A stretch of DNA of 64,000 nucleotides from Verrucomicrobiota bacterium JB023 (GTDB lineage: Bacteria > Verrucomicrobiota > Verrucomicrobiia > Verrucomicrobiales > Akkermansiaceae). Location of the stretch: positions 62,001 to 126,000 of the forward strand of contig JAUTCR010000059.1 in NCBI GenBank assembly GCA_030673895.1, read 5' to 3'. Each line of letters opens with the position of its first letter. Within the stretch, counting starts at the first letter, position 1. Positions 8,532 to 17,673 of this stretch are shown here, in pieces. A program made the position numbers and the translations under genes. The notes under the pieces are model-generated. The model searched no databases and was not told the origin of the DNA. It was given only the letters and a program-made list of their open reading frames with translations.

Positions 8532-9128
8532 TCAAGACTTCGCCGCCTTCTTCTTTTTCTTCTTCGTGAGCTTCTCCAGCTCATCCCACTGCTCTTGGCT
8601 CACGATATAGCCCACGCAATTGTCGGAGCCACAGCGACAAGGATGGTCCTCGTAGCACTCGAGGTCGAACCCGTAATCAAAACTTAACTCTTCGCCCTTC
8701 TTCAAGTCACGCTTGGCGTAGATGAAGATGCGATCCTCCTCCGTATAAGCTTCGCAATTGGGGTCACAAGAATGGTTGATGAGGCGCGCGATGTTCCACT
8801 CGACGCTCCCATCGAGATCCCATTCCTCATTGAGAGTGAAGATGTAAACTGCGGCATCGCCCGTCTCCTTCGCCCTGTCGATTTGGGCCCAAGCCCGTCG
8901 CTCGCTCTCTTCCTTGTCGATCTTCTCTCCAACGTACTCGACGATGCGAGTCTCCTCCGGGATGTCCATGGCAGCATAGACTCCCCGTCCGTGGATTTCA
9001 GAATCGCGCACCTCCACCCACTTGCTTTGGCCCCGCTTTTTGAGCTTCTCAAGCTGTCGCTGGGCAGCTGCTGCGTTCTTGAGCGCCTTGCGCTTTTTCT
9101 TGGCCGATCGGCCGTCCTTTTTTGCCAT
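8532..9128 (-). CDS. SET-domain protein lysine methyltransferase with post-SET zinc site
   Basis: A 198-residue SET protein. Residues 1-35 are very basic (KK, RK and Ala-rich). The SET core runs from about residue 38: RDSEIHGRGVYA (SAM-binding N-part), RLINHSCDPN at 115-124 (the NHS/C pseudoknot), and KKGEELSFDYGF at 143-154. A post-SET cysteine cluster follows (C164, C166 and C171 in HPCRCGSDNC), which with C121 could hold one zinc. The end is a Lys-rich tail (KKKKKKAAKS). The family transfers methyl groups from SAM to lysine side chains; bacterial targets are mostly unknown. It lies 11 bp after a secreted protein gene and before the thioredoxin-fold gene, so it is operonic, but the neighbours do not reveal a target. 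Confidence 0.92.
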   Translation of the reverse strand: MAKKDGRSAKKKRKALKNAAAAQRQLEKLKKRGQSKWVEVRDSEIHGRGVYAAMDIPEETRIVEYVGEKIDKEESERRAWAQIDRAKETGDAAVYIFTLNEEWDLDGSVEWNIARLINHSCDPNCEAYTEEDRIFIYAKRDLKKGEELSFDYGFDLECYEDHPCRCGSDNCVGYIVSQEQWDELEKLTKKKKKKAAKS

Positions 9129-9139
9129 CTTCCGTCAGG

Positions 9140-9745
9140 TTACTTCACGACACGACCTCCGACCTCTGGCCAACCCAACACATCCTTATCGGCGGGGAGG
9201 GTCGGGAATAGCTGGCGGAGCTCCTGCACGCGCAAACCAGAACCATTAATAAAGGTCCACTCCGAGCCTTCTTTGCGACTGCGTACCGCAACTTGAAAGT
9301 CCCTGGACTCGACCACGACCACTTTTCCGTTCTGGGGGATGACTCCGCGAAGGGTTTTGACCGTCGGCACAAAGACGAGCCATTCATCGTGCGAAGGCAC
9401 ATGATAGCCGGAGACGGCGGGCTCCGCGCGAAAATCGATCAAATCGACCCCCTGCTCGGCCAGCTCGTTGAAAAGCTTGAGGACTGCGGCTTCCACCGCT
9501 GCCTCACCGCCGAAGCGCTTGGCCGCTTGCTTGCGGAAGCGGGGATACATCTTCTCGACGGCGAACTTCATGTTCCCCTTCAAAATCTCATTCCCGAGGG
9601 TCTGCACCTCGCGGGTCGCCTCGGCGAGGATCTCCGGCGGAACGACATCTCTCTCAAATGAGTTATCCGAATCGAGCACGACCTGCCCGGAAGCCAGACC
9701 GGCGGAAAACATGGAGAGAAAAAGGACCTTGAAGAGGACTCGCAT
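9140..9745 (-). CDS. Secreted protein of unknown function
   Basis: A 201-residue protein from the ATG at 9745 with a clear signal peptide (MRVLFKVLFLSMFSAGLASG). The mature part begins with an acidic stretch, continues with an amphipathic helical region (about residues 40-100) and ends with beta-strand-like sequence (EWLVFVPTVKTLRGVIPQNG, ESRDFQVAVRSRK, WTFINGSGL). The pattern of a helix pair followed by a strand-rich tail resembles small nuclear-transport-factor-like domains, but no family motif is certain. First gene of the minus-strand run into the SET gene. Confidence 0.75.
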   Translation of the reverse strand: MRVLFKVLFLSMFSAGLASGQVVLDSDNSFERDVVPPEILAEATREVQTLGNEILKGNMKFAVEKMYPRFRKQAAKRFGGEAAVEAAVLKLFNELAEQGVDLIDFRAEPAVSGYHVPSHDEWLVFVPTVKTLRGVIPQNGKVVVVESRDFQVAVRSRKEGSEWTFINGSGLRVQELRQLFPTLPADKDVLGWPEVGGRVVK

Positions 9746-9874
9746 GCCCTACCCCTGCACCCTTCCCTGCCCTAGGTCAAGCTTGCGGGTCCAAGTCAAC
9801 CCTGAATTGTCTCAGGTGATTTTTAGATTTTTCCGCTTTGCCCGAGCCCATCCATTTGTCACTAAGCTTCCGGA

Positions 9875-10780
9875 ATGGCGAAACAAGCGTTAGGCAAGGG
9901 TTTGGGCGCTCTCATCAAGAAGGGAAACGACAACGCACCGACTCAGCCCGCCCATTCTCTTGCAGTGGTCGATGGAGACGCCACCGCCTCGGTGCGGGAG
10001 GTCTCGATCGATAAAGTCGTGCCCTCGCCTCTGCAGCCCCGCATGCATTTCGTCGAAGGTGAGCTCGATGAGCTCATGGAGTCGATCCGCCACCACGGGG
10101 TGATCCAGCCTCTCATTGTCCGACCTGTCGACGGCAAGCTGGAACTGATTGCAGGTGAACGACGTTGGCGAGCCTCGAAGAAGGTCGGTCTGGACAAAGT
10201 GCCGGTCATCGAGCGGGAGGCGACCGACCGCGAGGTCTTGGAGATGGCTCTCATCGAGAACCTTCAACGAGCCGATCTCAATCCCATGGAGGAAGCCTCC
10301 GGCTACGTCCGCCTCGCTCGCGAGTTCGGGCTCAAGCAGGAGGAAATCGCCAAAACTGTCGGCAAATCACGCGCTTCCGTGGCCAACTCGATGCGCCTGC
10401 TCGACCTGCACAAGGACGTCCAGCCCCTCGTGGCCCAAGGAACAATCTCCGTCGGACATGCCAAAGCCATCCTCTCTCTCAAGGACGGCAAGGCACAAAA
10501 AGTGGCGGCGCAAGAAGTCATCCGTCGCAAGCTCACCGTCCGGGCGACCGAGAAGTTGATTCAAGACTTCCACCGCGAGACCAATGGCGCCCAGCGCAAG
10601 AAGGCGAAAGCCAACGAACCGGATCCAGAGAAGGAAGCTCTTTACCGTCAGATTCAATCAAAGCTGCGCCAGAAGTTTCAGACGCAGATCAATCTCAAGA
10701 AAGGTCGCATCGAAATCGAATACTACGGAGACGACGACCTCAACCGGGTGCTCGAAATTATCGGCGTCAATCTCGATTAA
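9875..10780 (+). CDS. parB: Chromosome-partitioning protein ParB
   Basis: A 301-residue ParB CTPase/DNA clamp that binds parS sites near the replication origin and spreads along DNA for chromosome segregation. It has the N-terminal ParA-contact stretch (KQALGKGLGALI), the ParB/Spo0J N domain with PSPLQPRMHF and the CTP-binding GERRWRA motif, ALIENLQRADLNPMEEA, a helix-turn-helix (TVGKSRASVANSMRLLDL) and a basic linker before the C-terminal dimer segment. No parA is adjacent; the next gene is unrelated, and no consensus parS was noticed here. The ATG at 9875 follows a GGAATGG-like context. Confidence 0.95.
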   Translation: MAKQALGKGLGALIKKGNDNAPTQPAHSLAVVDGDATASVREVSIDKVVPSPLQPRMHFVEGELDELMESIRHHGVIQPLIVRPVDGKLELIAGERRWRASKKVGLDKVPVIEREATDREVLEMALIENLQRADLNPMEEASGYVRLAREFGLKQEEIAKTVGKSRASVANSMRLLDLHKDVQPLVAQGTISVGHAKAILSLKDGKAQKVAAQEVIRRKLTVRATEKLIQDFHRETNGAQRKKAKANEPDPEKEALYRQIQSKLRQKFQTQINLKKGRIEIEYYGDDDLNRVLEIIGVNLD

Positions 10781-10890
10781 TTGCGTTCGTCGACCGCTCC
10801 GCGCCGATTACCGTTCAGCCGGCAGGACGCCTGTCCGGAACTTGCAAAGATTGCTGGCAATCCGTCCCCCTCTTCTGATTCTCTCGCCGG

Positions 10891-11799
10891 GTGCACCGCG
10901 CTCTCATCCTCCTCGCCCTTGCCCTCGTCGCTTGCGATAAGAAAAGCGAACCGTCAAGCCAGCTCACCAGCTCCTACCCGAAGGGCTCGCCCATGGCCCA
11001 TACCGAGGCCATACTCTCCTTCGGCCCTCGTCCGCCAGGGTCCAGCGCGCTCAACAAGGTCCGCCAATATGTGAGCGGCGAACTGAAAAAATCAGGCTGG
11101 GTGGTTGGCACGCAAACCTTTACTGCCCGCACTCCCTACGGCGAACGGAGCTTCACCAATCTCATCGCCCGCTTCCCCTCCGGGCAACCCGACAAGGTCT
11201 GGACTCAGAAAATCGACGGCCTGCTCTGCGCTCACATCGACTCGAAGCTCTACCCCAACAAACGCTTCCTGGGAGCCGACGACGCCGCAAGCGCCTGCGG
11301 CCTCATCGTGACCTTGGCAGAGGAATTGGCAAAGAAGCCCGAGCAGGCTGCCCGTATGGAAATCATCTTCTTCGATGGCGAGGAGGCGCTGCAGGAAAAC
11401 ATCACACCCTACGACGGCCTCTATGGCTCCAAGGCCTATGCCGCGCGCTGGCGGGCCACCAGCCGCAAGCCGGAGTTCGGCATTCTTCTCGATATGGTGG
11501 GGCATAAGAATCTCTCCATCAAGGTCCCGAGTGACTCTCCCAAAGAGCTGCTCACCCTCATGCAGAAGCAGGCCAAGCAGCTGGGCCACGACGACCACTT
11601 CGGGGTCGCGCGAGGCCCCATCATTGATGACCACGTGCCTCTCAATCAGGCCGGCATCCCGACCATCGACTTAATCGGTGATTTCAGCGCATCCAATTGG
11701 TGGCACACGGAGCGCGATAACATCGGCATCCTCAGTGCCGAATCCTTGGAAATCACCCGCCAAGTGGTCAGTGGCATGCTTGCCGACCTTCTCGAATAG
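10891..11799 (+). CDS. Glutaminyl-peptide cyclotransferase-like M28 lipoprotein
   Basis: A 302-residue lipoprotein of the M28 metallopeptidase clan. A GTG at 10891 starts a lipoprotein signal peptide with lipobox LVAC (C15). The single-zinc glutaminyl cyclase pattern is visible: GADD (D130 as first metal ligand), DGEEA (E164/E165, base and ligand) and NWWHTERDN with H272, where WHT followed by Asp-Asn is characteristic of glutaminyl cyclases. These enzymes convert N-terminal Gln to pyroglutamate; an aminopeptidase role is the alternative. The protein should sit in the cell envelope. It ends in a convergent hairpin shared with the MFS transporter gene. Confidence 0.85.
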   Translation: MHRALILLALALVACDKKSEPSSQLTSSYPKGSPMAHTEAILSFGPRPPGSSALNKVRQYVSGELKKSGWVVGTQTFTARTPYGERSFTNLIARFPSGQPDKVWTQKIDGLLCAHIDSKLYPNKRFLGADDAASACGLIVTLAEELAKKPEQAARMEIIFFDGEEALQENITPYDGLYGSKAYAARWRATSRKPEFGILLDMVGHKNLSIKVPSDSPKELLTLMQKQAKQLGHDDHFGVARGPIIDDHVPLNQAGIPTIDLIGDFSASNWWHTERDNIGILSAESLEITRQVVSGMLADLLE

Positions 11800-11817
11800 G
11801 CCCCGGTTGCAAACAAA

Positions 11818-11846
11818 AAGCGGCCTCCCTCACCAGGAAGCCGCTT
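11818..11846. terminator. Convergent bidirectional terminator
   Basis: aagcggc and gccgctt pair across a short loop between the convergent ends of the M28 gene (plus) and the MFS gene (minus). A-rich sequence on the left (caaaaag) gives T-rich RNA for the minus strand. Confidence 0.7.
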
Positions 11847-11874
11847 ATTGAAAAACGAAATTGTCGCAACGCGA

Positions 11875-13503
11875 TTAGGCCTCGCCCGCATGCGCGGCAG
11901 CGGCCTTGGCCACCTTCTGCCCTTCTTCCTCTGCAATCGTGAGAGGCTTGTATCCCCCGATCTTCTTGAAGTAGAACAGCATTCCGAGATAGATGAGAGC
12001 CATCGCGGCAGGGATGAGCGAATCGGTCCTCAAGACACTACGGGCTCCACGCACGTCCGCCTCGATAACCGCAGTTTGTTCGGCAGTAGGCTCTTCCGCG
12101 CTCTTGGCAACTTCCAATTTCGCGCCATCAAGCGGCTGCACTTCACCGATTCCAAAGAACGAGCTTGGGTCTCCTTCACTCTTGTATTCTGCATACAGAG
12201 CCGCGTTGGCGCTTTGCAGCTCGTCGACGGAATAACGGTCTTTCAGGTATCCCAGACCGACGTTACCAATGAGACCGGCAGACATCATGCCCACGCCACC
12301 CATCAAGCTCATGGCCACCGCACCTGTGGAAGGAAAACGGTCACCAACAACCGCCAACATGGTCGGCCAGAAGAAAGTCTTGCCCACGGCGTAAACGGCA
12401 ACCGCGCCCAGCGCGAAACCGAATCCAGTCACAGCGGCAATCATGTTCAAGCCAATGACCGCGAAAATCGCACAGGCCAGGAGCAAGCTCACGGGGCTCA
12501 TGCGCAGGTTTTTCTCAATCGCGTCCGCACCGAAGCGAAGAACAAACATCAACAAGGAGGTGACCACGAAGAGGATTTTACCCTGAGTTGGGTTAAGAAG
12601 AACTCCGGTGATATTCTGGATCCAACCATCGGTGCCGAGCTCTACCGCACCGACCAGCACGTGGGCGATGAAGAGGAAAAAGAGCAGGACGCTTCCAGCG
12701 TACCCGCCGGTGAGCTTGAGAGTAAATGCAAAGAGGCCAATTCCCACCACGAAGGCGGCGACGGTAGGAAGCACGCTGCCGGGCGCAGTAAGGGTGTTCA
12801 CGGTATCCCGTGCGAAAAGCGCGAGGAGGAAGCAGACGACGGCACCACTCAGGTAACCGACCTGACGGAACATTTGCGCAAAGGAAAGACCTTGGGCAGA
12901 AGCCTCGGATTGAGGGTACTTCTGACCGAAGAACATGATGCCCCATGCGAAAGTAGGAACGAGGAAAAGAGCATACTGCCATTTCCAATGCCAAGCATCA
13001 GCGCCACTTCCGAGGAACCAGCCAATCAAACCACCGACAACCATACCCAACGGCCAACTTGCGTGGAGAATGTTGAGGTAATGGGTGCGCTTGTTCGGGT
13101 AAAGAGTCGCTACCAGAGGATTGGAAACCGCTTCCAAAGCCCCGTGACCGAGGCCAAAAATGAAGGTCCCCCAATAGAGGAAATTGAATGCAGTTTCGGT
13201 GCTTTGTCCCTCGGCTGCGCCGAAGGTCACTAGCGCGGAAATCATATGGCAAACGAAGGCAGCCAAGACAATTTTGCCATAGCCCAATTTGTCGACCACC
13301 ACTCCGCCCACGATGATGCCGAAGCAGAATCCCGTGAACACCGCGCCCCCGATCATCCCCATCTGCGCTCCCGAGAAGCCGAATTCTTGCGCCCAGTTGC
13401 CATAGATACCGCCCCGGACTCCGAAACCGACTCCGGCCGCCAAGATCGCCACGAATCCTGCCCAGAGGAGACGACTGCGATTTACTTCATTTGCTTTAGT
13501 CAT
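11875..13503 (-). CDS. MFS transporter, sugar-permease-like
   Basis: A 542-residue major facilitator with about 12 hydrophobic segments. The ATG at 13503 precedes a short basic stretch (NEVNRSR) and the first helix LLWAGFVAILAAGVGFG. GGVVVDKLGYGK is the loop 2-3 signature motif. The stretch WGTFIFGLGHGALEAVSNPLV resembles FucP-like (FHS) sugar permeases, where helix 4-5 carries a GLGxGxxE..NP pattern, so a sugar/proton symporter is the best guess. A hydrophilic insert of about 70 residues comes before the last helix, and the C-terminus is Ala/Glu-rich. A frame extending to 13596 lacks conserved sequence. Substrate not determinable. Confidence 0.88.
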   Translation of the reverse strand: MTKANEVNRSRLLWAGFVAILAAGVGFGVRGGIYGNWAQEFGFSGAQMGMIGGAVFTGFCFGIIVGGVVVDKLGYGKIVLAAFVCHMISALVTFGAAEGQSTETAFNFLYWGTFIFGLGHGALEAVSNPLVATLYPNKRTHYLNILHASWPLGMVVGGLIGWFLGSGADAWHWKWQYALFLVPTFAWGIMFFGQKYPQSEASAQGLSFAQMFRQVGYLSGAVVCFLLALFARDTVNTLTAPGSVLPTVAAFVVGIGLFAFTLKLTGGYAGSVLLFFLFIAHVLVGAVELGTDGWIQNITGVLLNPTQGKILFVVTSLLMFVLRFGADAIEKNLRMSPVSLLLACAIFAVIGLNMIAAVTGFGFALGAVAVYAVGKTFFWPTMLAVVGDRFPSTGAVAMSLMGGVGMMSAGLIGNVGLGYLKDRYSVDELQSANAALYAEYKSEGDPSSFFGIGEVQPLDGAKLEVAKSAEEPTAEQTAVIEADVRGARSVLRTDSLIPAAMALIYLGMLFYFKKIGGYKPLTIAEEEGQKVAKAAAAHAGEA

Positions 13504-13640
13504 TGATAGTGTTTTAGGTTTTTTGTGCAGGTTTTTGTAAAGCCTAGCGCGGAGTCTGAACAAATCAGGCTTCACCTCAAGGCAATCCTTGCCCATACGC
13601 AGCTAAAAGCTTGGACTAACAGCTTTTCGACGGAAAAAGT

Positions 13641-13670
13641 AAAGCCGCGTGGCCCCCACCACGCGGCTTT
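13641..13670 (-). terminator. Terminator of ilvC
   Basis: Perfect 12-bp stem (aaagccgcgtgg / ccacgcggcttt) with a 6-nt loop. On the minus strand it is followed by tactttttcc, a U-rich tail, 58 bp after the ilvC stop. Confidence 0.88.
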
Positions 13671-13727
13671 GTATTGGGGGCCTGTCCCCACAGGCGTATC
13701 CCCAAAGTCGATGAATATCTTAAAACT

Positions 13728-14774
<1,047 letters not shown>

Positions 14775-14923
14775 GCTCTTGAAAGGGGGGCGAAGGCTGC
14801 ATGGACCTTCCATTGCCGTCAAGCAGACAAATGCGTCCCGACTCGAGGAATTTCCATTTTTTTCTCGCAGTAACGAACTTGGCACCGTAACTGCCTTGCT
14901 TCAGCTCAATTAGACATATACTT

Positions 14924-14937
14924 TTGATAAATATCAA
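14924..14937. promoter_or_regulatory. TTGATA-AA-TATCAA dyad between divergent genes
   Basis: A perfect 6-bp inverted repeat with a 2-nt centre lies in a strikingly AT-rich stretch (about 14905-14965) between the divergent starts of ilvC (14774) and the small membrane protein gene (14964). It could be an operator or part of overlapping promoters. No specific regulator is implied. Confidence 0.4.
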
Positions 14938-14963
14938 GCGTAATAAATTTTAACTTTTTAATT

Positions 14964-15236
14964 ATGAAAAAAACAACGCCATCGTTCAGTCCCAACTTGA
15001 ATAAAAATATTGGCCCAACCCAGGGCAGTCATCAGATCAAGGCTTCGGACATGAATTTCCGTAGCTGGGAATATGCCAAGAAGGAAGCCGCTCCGACCCG
15101 AGCCACCGGAGGAACGGGACGGCGCCCAGGAAACCAAGGACTCTTCAACCGGGACCTTCAAGTCATCCTCTCCTTCGCCGGGGCTGCGCTCCTTGCAGGG
15201 GTCGTCTACCTCTTCGTCAAAAGCCAAGGGGGTTGA
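14964..15236 (+). CDS. Small single-pass membrane protein, unknown function
   Basis: A 90-residue protein with a polar, basic N-terminal 60 residues (KKTTPSFSPNLNKN..., then RATGGTGRRPGNQG) and one C-terminal transmembrane helix (VILSFAGAALLAGVVYLFV, about residues 67-85), ending in KSQGG. The ATG at 14964 follows AT-rich DNA (ttttaactttttaatt). No family is recognised. The tail-anchored layout suggests a small membrane-associated factor with its soluble part in the cytoplasm. Coding sense is supported by the sharp hydrophobic segment and by the AT-rich promoter-like leader. Confidence 0.7.
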   Translation: MKKTTPSFSPNLNKNIGPTQGSHQIKASDMNFRSWEYAKKEAAPTRATGGTGRRPGNQGLFNRDLQVILSFAGAALLAGVVYLFVKSQGG

Positions 15237-15309
15237 ATCTCCGGCGCAAGAGTTTCGCCGAGCCCGCCGTGGTGCCGGCATGCTCCCTTCGAGGGGCACT
15301 CAGAGACAA

Positions 15310-16134
15310 TTAAGAGGGAATCTGCTGCGCTTCTTGAGAAAAGAGCGAAGGCTCCAAACCCGAGATAACCAGATCGGGATCTTCTGCGCGACCGAGGAGA
15401 ACGGGGAGAAGCCTCTTAAGAACGTCCGGATCCCCGCTAGTCAAAAAGGCAGTTCCCCCCTGCCCGCTTCCCGGCCCACTTCGCTTGAGTCGGAGCACAT
15501 CCTTCACCCGCCTGGCCACGGCCAAGCCTGTATCAATCAAGGTCATCCCCGGATAAAGCCGGGCAACCTCCTGCTTAAGAAAAGGATAATGGGTGCAACC
15601 CAGCACGAGAACGTCCGCTCCCTCGGAAGCCAAAGGCTCGACGTACTCCCGCACCGCGGACTGAGCTTCCTCCCCGCTTAGCCTCCCCTCCTCGACCAGC
15701 TCCACGAAGCGGGGACAAGCCTGCGTGAGGATGCGACAACCCTCACCACATCGCTCGACCAAACGGGCAAACATCTCGCCCGTCAGACTGGCCTCGGTAG
15801 CGAGCACGCCAATGATGCGGCTCCGACTGGCGGCGACTGCCGGCTTCACTCCTGGCTCCATCCCAACGAAGGCGATCTCCGGCCAGGTCTCCCGGCACCA
15901 CTCGATAGCTTGGATGGTGGCTGAATTACAGGCAAGAACGATCACCTCGGCCTCCCGACTGATGAGATAGCGGACGATACCTCCCACCCGCTCCCGCAAC
16001 ACCTCCGGCGGCTTGGCTCCGTAAGGGCAAAAGGCCGAATCACCCACGTAGACCAAGTCCTCGCCTGGCAGGAGGGCCCTGACCTCACGCCAGACCGACA
16101 GGCCCCCGACTCCGGAATCCATAATGCCGATCAT
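15310..16134 (-). CDS. murI: Glutamate racemase
   Basis: Converts L-glutamate to the D-glutamate used in peptidoglycan stem peptides. The protein is 274 residues, typical length. It begins with IGIMDSGVGGLSVWREV (family N-terminal motif) and has VYVGDSAFCPYGAK. The two catalytic cysteines lie in ACNSA and GCTHYP. It starts at the ATG at 16134, 164 bp from the divergent lysA start, so two cell-wall precursor genes (D-Glu, and DAP/lysine metabolism) sit back to back. Confidence 0.96.
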   Translation of the reverse strand: MIGIMDSGVGGLSVWREVRALLPGEDLVYVGDSAFCPYGAKPPEVLRERVGGIVRYLISREAEVIVLACNSATIQAIEWCRETWPEIAFVGMEPGVKPAVAASRSRIIGVLATEASLTGEMFARLVERCGEGCRILTQACPRFVELVEEGRLSGEEAQSAVREYVEPLASEGADVLVLGCTHYPFLKQEVARLYPGMTLIDTGLAVARRVKDVLRLKRSGPGSGQGGTAFLTSGDPDVLKRLLPVLLGRAEDPDLVISGLEPSLFSQEAQQIPS

Positions 16135-16298
16135 CTCTTCTCACGCATTGTCTTCATTCTCTCCCTTCTGTCCATTCCCTCTTTCACCGATTCGTGTCGT
16201 CCAACCGCTCGACCCGGGCCCTCCAAGGGCCGAAAACGCGCCCCCCTCGACTTTGCCTTGCCCCCTTCCCCTTTATTCGCGAACTTCCCGCCGACCAA

Positions 16299-17585
16299 AT
16301 GCACGATTTCTCTTTTCACGAAAACACCCTGCATGCCGAGAAAGTCTCCCTCCGCAATCTCGCGGATGAGCATGGCACTCCCCTCTTCGTCTATTCCGCC
16401 AACACCATCCGCGACCACTACCGCCGCCTTGATGAGGCTCTCGCCCCGCTCGACCACGAGATTGCTTTCGCCGTCAAAGCGAATTCCAACATTCACATCC
16501 TTTCTCTCCTCGGTGAGCAAGGAGCGTCCTTTGACATCGTCTCCGGCGGAGAACTCTTCCGGGTGGTCAAGGCGGGCGGCGATCCCGCGAAGTGCACCTT
16601 CGCTGGCGTGGGAAAGACTCGCGAGGAGATTGAATACGCCCTCGAACTCGGCATTCACGCCTTCAATGTCGAGAGCGAAGCCGAATTACAGTTTATCAAT
16701 CAGGTCGCATCCGAGATGGGGAAAATCGCTCCTGTCTCCATCCGGGTGAATCCCAACGTCGATGCCAAAACGCACAAATACATCTCCACCGGCAAGGCGG
16801 AGAACAAGTTTGGCATCGATTTCGAGCGCATTCCGGAGGTCTATGAGAATGCGGAGAATCTCTCCAATATTCTCCTCAAGGGGCTCCAGATGCACATCGG
16901 CTCCCAGCTGACCTCGCACCAACCCTTCCTGGATGCGGTGACCAAGGTCGCGCCTCTCGCGGCCGAACTCAAGCAGACCCACGGCATCGAATTCTTCTCC
17001 ATCGGCGGAGGCATCGGCATCGTTTACGACCCGGCTCTGGAGTCCGGCTCGGAAGACTGGTGGGACTCCTTCGAGCCCGACCAACGCCCGCTCACCGCCG
17101 CAGCTTATGCCGAGGCAATCGTCCCAATCCTCAAGCCTCTTGGGCTGAAGATTTTACTCGAGCCCGGCCGCTTTATTGTTGGCAATGCCGGCGTGATGCT
17201 CACCCGTTGCCTCTATGAGAAGAAGGGCAGCGCGAAGACTTTTAAGATCGTCGACGCGGGGATGAATGACCTCATCCGCCCGGCACTTTACCAAGGTTAT
17301 CATGAGATCGTCCCCGTCCAGCAGAGCGGTCCCCGTTCGACGATCAAGACGGACGTGGTGGGCCCCGTTTGCGAGACGGGAGACTTTTTCTGCCAGGATC
17401 GCAGTCTGCCTGACTTCCAGGAGGGAGAACTTCTCGCGCTGATGTCCGCAGGCGCTTATGGCGCTGTCATGGGCTCGACCTACAACTCCCGCCCGCTCCC
17501 CGCCGAGATTCTTGTCGATGGCGCGGAAGCCAAGGTCATTCGCAAGCGCCAGACCTTCGAGGATCTGATCGCGCAGGAGCTTTGA
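16299..17585 (+). CDS. lysA: Diaminopimelate decarboxylase
   Basis: PLP enzyme that decarboxylates meso-diaminopimelate to lysine, the last step of lysine synthesis. From the ATG at 16299 the protein has 428 residues. K60 in FAVKANSN forms the PLP aldimine, MHIGSQLT and FSIGGGIGI are phosphate-binding loops, LEPGRFIVGNAGV and CETGDFF are the C-terminal catalytic motifs, and YGAVMGSTYN closes the domain. The frame extends upstream to 16194 but with no conserved sequence. It ends before a strong hairpin with eight T residues. Confidence 0.96.
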   Translation: MHDFSFHENTLHAEKVSLRNLADEHGTPLFVYSANTIRDHYRRLDEALAPLDHEIAFAVKANSNIHILSLLGEQGASFDIVSGGELFRVVKAGGDPAKCTFAGVGKTREEIEYALELGIHAFNVESEAELQFINQVASEMGKIAPVSIRVNPNVDAKTHKYISTGKAENKFGIDFERIPEVYENAENLSNILLKGLQMHIGSQLTSHQPFLDAVTKVAPLAAELKQTHGIEFFSIGGGIGIVYDPALESGSEDWWDSFEPDQRPLTAAAYAEAIVPILKPLGLKILLEPGRFIVGNAGVMLTRCLYEKKGSAKTFKIVDAGMNDLIRPALYQGYHEIVPVQQSGPRSTIKTDVVGPVCETGDFFCQDRSLPDFQEGELLALMSAGAYGAVMGSTYNSRPLPAEILVDGAEAKVIRKRQTFEDLIAQEL

Positions 17586-17622
17586 TTGCGCGGCGACCAC
17601 CGCTCAAATCTCGATTCAATGA

Positions 17623-17652
17623 CGCGACCGGGTGACCGGCCGCGTTTTTTTT
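17623..17652 (+). terminator. Rho-independent terminator of lysA
   Basis: cgcgaccgg and ccggccgcg form a stem with a gtga loop and one mismatch, followed by eight T residues, 37 bp after the lysA stop. Confidence 0.9.
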
Positions 17653-17673
17653 AGGGGCCGCATTGCCGACGAT

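Noticed and set aside
9746-9874. parS site near parB
   Set aside because: No 16-bp TGTTTCACGTGAAACA-like palindrome is present in the gap or elsewhere that I could find by reading.
11848-13233. A 461-codon open frame on the plus strand opposite the MFS transporter gene
   Set aside because: It is the complement of a clear transporter gene, its translation is His/Glu/Gln-rich without domain order, and it has no credible start or ribosome site.
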